DNA of 57,550 nt, taken from NCBI GenBank assembly GCA_027081015.1, contig JALWMA010000042.1:1-57550 (forward strand). Direction: 5' to 3'. Positions 55,475 to 57,550 of this stretch are shown piece after piece. The notes beneath the pieces are model-generated. The model was not told the DNA's origin, did not search any database, and worked only from the letters and a program-made list of their open reading frames with translations. Position 1 is the stretch's first letter; every line of letters starts with the position of its first letter. Origin of the DNA: Campylobacterales bacterium. GTDB lineage: Bacteria > Campylobacterota > Campylobacteria > Campylobacterales > Hydrogenimonadaceae. The position numbers were made by a program, and so were the translations under genes.

Positions 55475-55480
55475 TATAAT
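55475..55480 (+). promoter_or_regulatory. -10 element TATAAT of the siroheme reductase gene
   Basis: A consensus TATAAT that ends eight bases before the ATG at 55489, with TTTTAAAAG between and no Shine-Dalgarno sequence. Transcription would begin one or two bases before the start codon, so the mRNA is probably leaderless. Confidence 0.5.
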
Positions 55481-55488
55481 TTTAAAAG

Positions 55489-57192
55489 ATGACAGAGATA
55501 AAAATAAACAAGATCGAGAAGCTCAAGCGCACGCTGAAGCCGTACGACTACTACAGGGAGCGCCTCAGACGGCTGAGTGCGGCAGATATTGACGAGGCGG
55601 ACCGCTTCTACCTGAAAAACTTCGGAATATACAACCACAAACTGCGTCCAGAAAACTTCATACTGCGCATACGAATTGCCGGAGGCAGGGTCGGCGCCGG
55701 TGCATTCGAAGCCATTTTCAAAATGGCCGAATCGGCGAACTCGAGGATGATTCTGACCTCGAGGGCCCAGATGGAGCTGCACGACCTCTCTTTGCAAAAG
55801 GCGCTCGAATATTCCGAAGAGGTCGAAAAGCTGGGCCTGAGCTCGTGGCAGACATATACCGACAACATAAGAAACATCGTCACCGACCCGCTCGACGGAC
55901 TCTCGGAAGAGTGCGATATAGAGGTTTACGAAACCATTCTGGCGATGCAGAAGATATTTTTGAAACAGCCGGAATATACCGGGATGCTTCCCCGTAAATT
56001 CAATGTGGCCGTAAGCGGTATGAGGGCCGACATGACCCCGTTTTACGGCAACGACCTCTTTTTCGCGCTGGCCGAAAAAGATGAAGAGCCCGGCTTCAAC
56101 CTCTATGCCGGCGGCAAAAACAGCGACACCGCGGCCGATTTGAACGTTTTCTGCCGCCTCGAGGAGGTAACGGAGCTCTTCGAAGCGGCAGTGAGGCTAT
56201 ATATGCGGAAGGGCCCGAGGGGCAGCCGCACCAAAACGAGGCTATTTCATATGCTGCAGAGCATGGACATAGAAGAGTTTCGCAAAGAGCTGGAAGAGTC
56301 TGCCGGCAGAGAGCTCGAGCCCGCAGGCCGCAGAGTAGCCGGCCGCGCCGCAAGCCGCGCGAAAACGAAACTGAAAGGGGGCGGCTACGCACACCGCTAC
56401 CAAAGCAGGTTCGGAGAGCTCGAACCCAAGCAGGCGGAAGAGATTTTGAAGATATGCGAAAGATACGGCGTAGAGGAGCTCAGACTCGGGTGCGATCAGA
56501 ACCTCTATATACCGCACCTTCCCGAAACCGTGGAGTTTACACACTCATCCCTGCGTTACGAAGGCATAACGGCGTGCGCCGGCTCGAAATACTGCATATA
56601 TTCGCTTTTCGATACGAAAGAGGAGAGCGCAAACCTGAAGCCGCAGAGGCTGGCGCAAAACGGCATAATCCTGGGCTACAGCGGCTGCCTGAAAGGGTGT
56701 GCCCGCCACGCCTTCAGCGACATAGGTTTCGTAGGAATCAGAACGGGGCTTTACAGCGAAAACAGCGAGCTCGGCATCCGGCTCTATCTCGGGGCCGAAT
56801 ACACCTACGGCAAAAAGGCCGGAAGGCTCATTCTCTACGCCGTGCCGCTCAGGTGCATAGACGAGACGGTGGATCTTCTGGTCTCGCTTTTCGAGCTCTC
56901 CGGCTTCGGAACCTTCGAAGAGTTCGCCGGAGTCCTGAACCTCTACTCCCGTGAGGCGCTCGCTTTCTGGCTGCTTCTAAACTACTACAGGCGCTACGTC
57001 GTCAAAAAGGGCGCACCGTTCATGCTGCCGGCGCAAAAGCCCGAAGATGAAAAACAGCGCTTCATGGAGATTCTGAAAGAGCAGGGTGTAGAGGGCGAAG
57101 AGGAGGTTTTGCAAAAGCTCCAGACAGAGGAGCAGTTTGAGTTCAGAGAGGCGATAATCTTTTTGGAAAAAGCCGCTTTTGCGGTAAGATAA
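55489..57192 (+). CDS. Ferredoxin-dependent nitrite/sulfite reductase (siroheme, 4Fe-4S)
   Basis: 567 residues. Two tandem half-repeats of the NiR/SiR fold. Cluster/siroheme cysteines: Cys363 and Cys369 (TACAGSKYC) and Cys400 and Cys404 (SGCLKGC), the standard C-x5-C and C-x3-C. Active-site basics: Arg92 (TSRAQ), Arg128 (DNIRN) and Lys170 in LPRKFNVAVSG. The residue two after this Lys is Asn172. From memory, plant nitrite reductases have Lys-x-Asn here and sulfite reductases Lys-x-Lys, so nitrite reduction is favoured. A basic, Ala/Arg-rich stretch (271-298) between the halves looks like an unusual linker. Likely assimilatory. Confidence 0.88.
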   Translation: MTEIKINKIEKLKRTLKPYDYYRERLRRLSAADIDEADRFYLKNFGIYNHKLRPENFILRIRIAGGRVGAGAFEAIFKMAESANSRMILTSRAQMELHDLSLQKALEYSEEVEKLGLSSWQTYTDNIRNIVTDPLDGLSEECDIEVYETILAMQKIFLKQPEYTGMLPRKFNVAVSGMRADMTPFYGNDLFFALAEKDEEPGFNLYAGGKNSDTAADLNVFCRLEEVTELFEAAVRLYMRKGPRGSRTKTRLFHMLQSMDIEEFRKELEESAGRELEPAGRRVAGRAASRAKTKLKGGGYAHRYQSRFGELEPKQAEEILKICERYGVEELRLGCDQNLYIPHLPETVEFTHSSLRYEGITACAGSKYCIYSLFDTKEESANLKPQRLAQNGIILGYSGCLKGCARHAFSDIGFVGIRTGLYSENSELGIRLYLGAEYTYGKKAGRLILYAVPLRCIDETVDLLVSLFELSGFGTFEEFAGVLNLYSREALAFWLLLNYYRRYVVKKGAPFMLPAQKPEDEKQRFMEILKEQGVEGEEEVLQKLQTEEQFEFREAIIFLEKAAFAVR

Positions 57193-57267
57193 CGGCATAC
57201 AAACCCATAAAAAACATCTGTACGATCTGCCGAAGAGAGCCTCGGCGGGCGATAGAGAAGAAGATAT

Positions 57268-57550
57268 ATGAAGATAAAGATAGAGAGTTTCGAAAACCTT
57301 GTAAACGCGCTGGAGTCGCTCCCATCCGTCGGGAAAAAGTCCGCCCAGCGCATGGCCTACCATATGATGATGGAAGATCACTTCGGCGCACTGAAGATCG
57401 CCCACGCCATCGAAAAAGCGGTGCAGAGCGTCCGGCGGTGTGAACGGTGCGGAGCGATGAGCGAAGACGAACTCTGCCCCGTATGCTCCGACCTCTCGCG
57501 CGACCACACGAAGCTCTGCATAGTGGAACACGCCAAAGATATAATGCAGA
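57268..57550 (+). CDS. recR: Recombination protein RecR (3' end outside window)
   Basis: First 94 codons. N-terminal helix-hairpin-helix (ESFENLVNALESLPSVGKKSAQRMAYHMM split) and the C4 zinc finger (CERCGAMSEDELCPVC, about 58-73) followed by the start of the Toprim domain (KLCIVEHAKDI). With RecO (27510-28127) it loads RecA on gaps. Start at 57268; the upstream AGAAG is a modest ribosome site. Confidence 0.92.
   Translation, partial: MKIKIESFENLVNALESLPSVGKKSAQRMAYHMMMEDHFGALKIAHAIEKAVQSVRRCERCGAMSEDELCPVCSDLSRDHTKLCIVEHAKDIMQ

Overview
The window is a gene-dense stretch of a chromosome from a member of the Campylobacterota (Epsilonproteobacteria). The evidence is gene content and order: parA-parB directly before a partial F-ATPase operon with two b-type subunits (b', b, delta, alpha, gamma, beta, epsilon; no a or c gene here), followed at once by a TolQ/TolR/TolA-TolB-Pal-CpoB block; a single-chain ResB-CcsA (CcsBA) cytochrome c synthase; an epsilon-type short RecO; a CetA/CetB-like energy-taxis pair; and a fliN-fliO pair with a CheX-like gene. 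Base composition is fairly GC-rich for this phylum, which fits vent-type genera such as Hydrogenimonas, but genus cannot be fixed from the sequence alone.

Layout. 1-4374 (minus): heavy-metal RND efflux operon (YtkA-like, CusC-, CusB-, CusA-like; the last is cut by the window edge), divergent from a two-component system at 4461-6291. 6245-7338 (minus): two tandem DUF4136 lipoproteins. 7486-8757 is the only clearly accessory region: a cupin gene under a CRP/FNR-type palindrome, then a scar of a type VI secretion locus (frameshifted, truncated tssA and a truncated polymorphic-toxin tail). 9154-12354: fmt, birA, parA, parB. 12486-22824: ATP synthase and Tol-Pal. 22905-26540: slyD, a Fis-type regulator, fabD, mtnN and a TtcA-family gene. 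A perfect 110-bp tandem duplication precedes an NYN/LOTUS gene (26766). 27510-39104: recO, gltBD, an IMPase-like gene, accD, thiE, rlmH, dksA, a membrane protein and dus. 39343-40921 (minus): CheX-like, fliN, fliO. 41074-57550: TauE/SafE exporter, uvrA, PAS protein plus MCP, small membrane protein, HDOD protein, polA, ccsBA, dnaJ (minus), siroheme nitrite/sulfite reductase, and the start of recR.

Most genes are tightly packed housekeeping genes with ATGA or longer overlaps and many TTG/GTG starts. They cover energy conversion (F-ATPase, cytochrome c maturation), nitrogen assimilation (GOGAT and a siroheme reductase with a nitrite-reductase-like active-site Asn), envelope integrity (Tol-Pal), replication/repair (PolA, UvrA, RecO, RecR), metal defence and taxis.

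I found no intact, clearly new multi-gene system. The best leads are: a dispersed ~110-120-bp multi-hairpin intergenic repeat (four copies plus a possible remnant), the 110-bp tandem duplication, the T6SS/toxin scar, several promoters placed so that transcripts would be leaderless, a direct-repeat operator for the metal two-component system, and a CRP/FNR-like box placed at about -41.5 of the cupin promoter. No tRNA, rRNA, CRISPR array or insertion-sequence transposase was seen.
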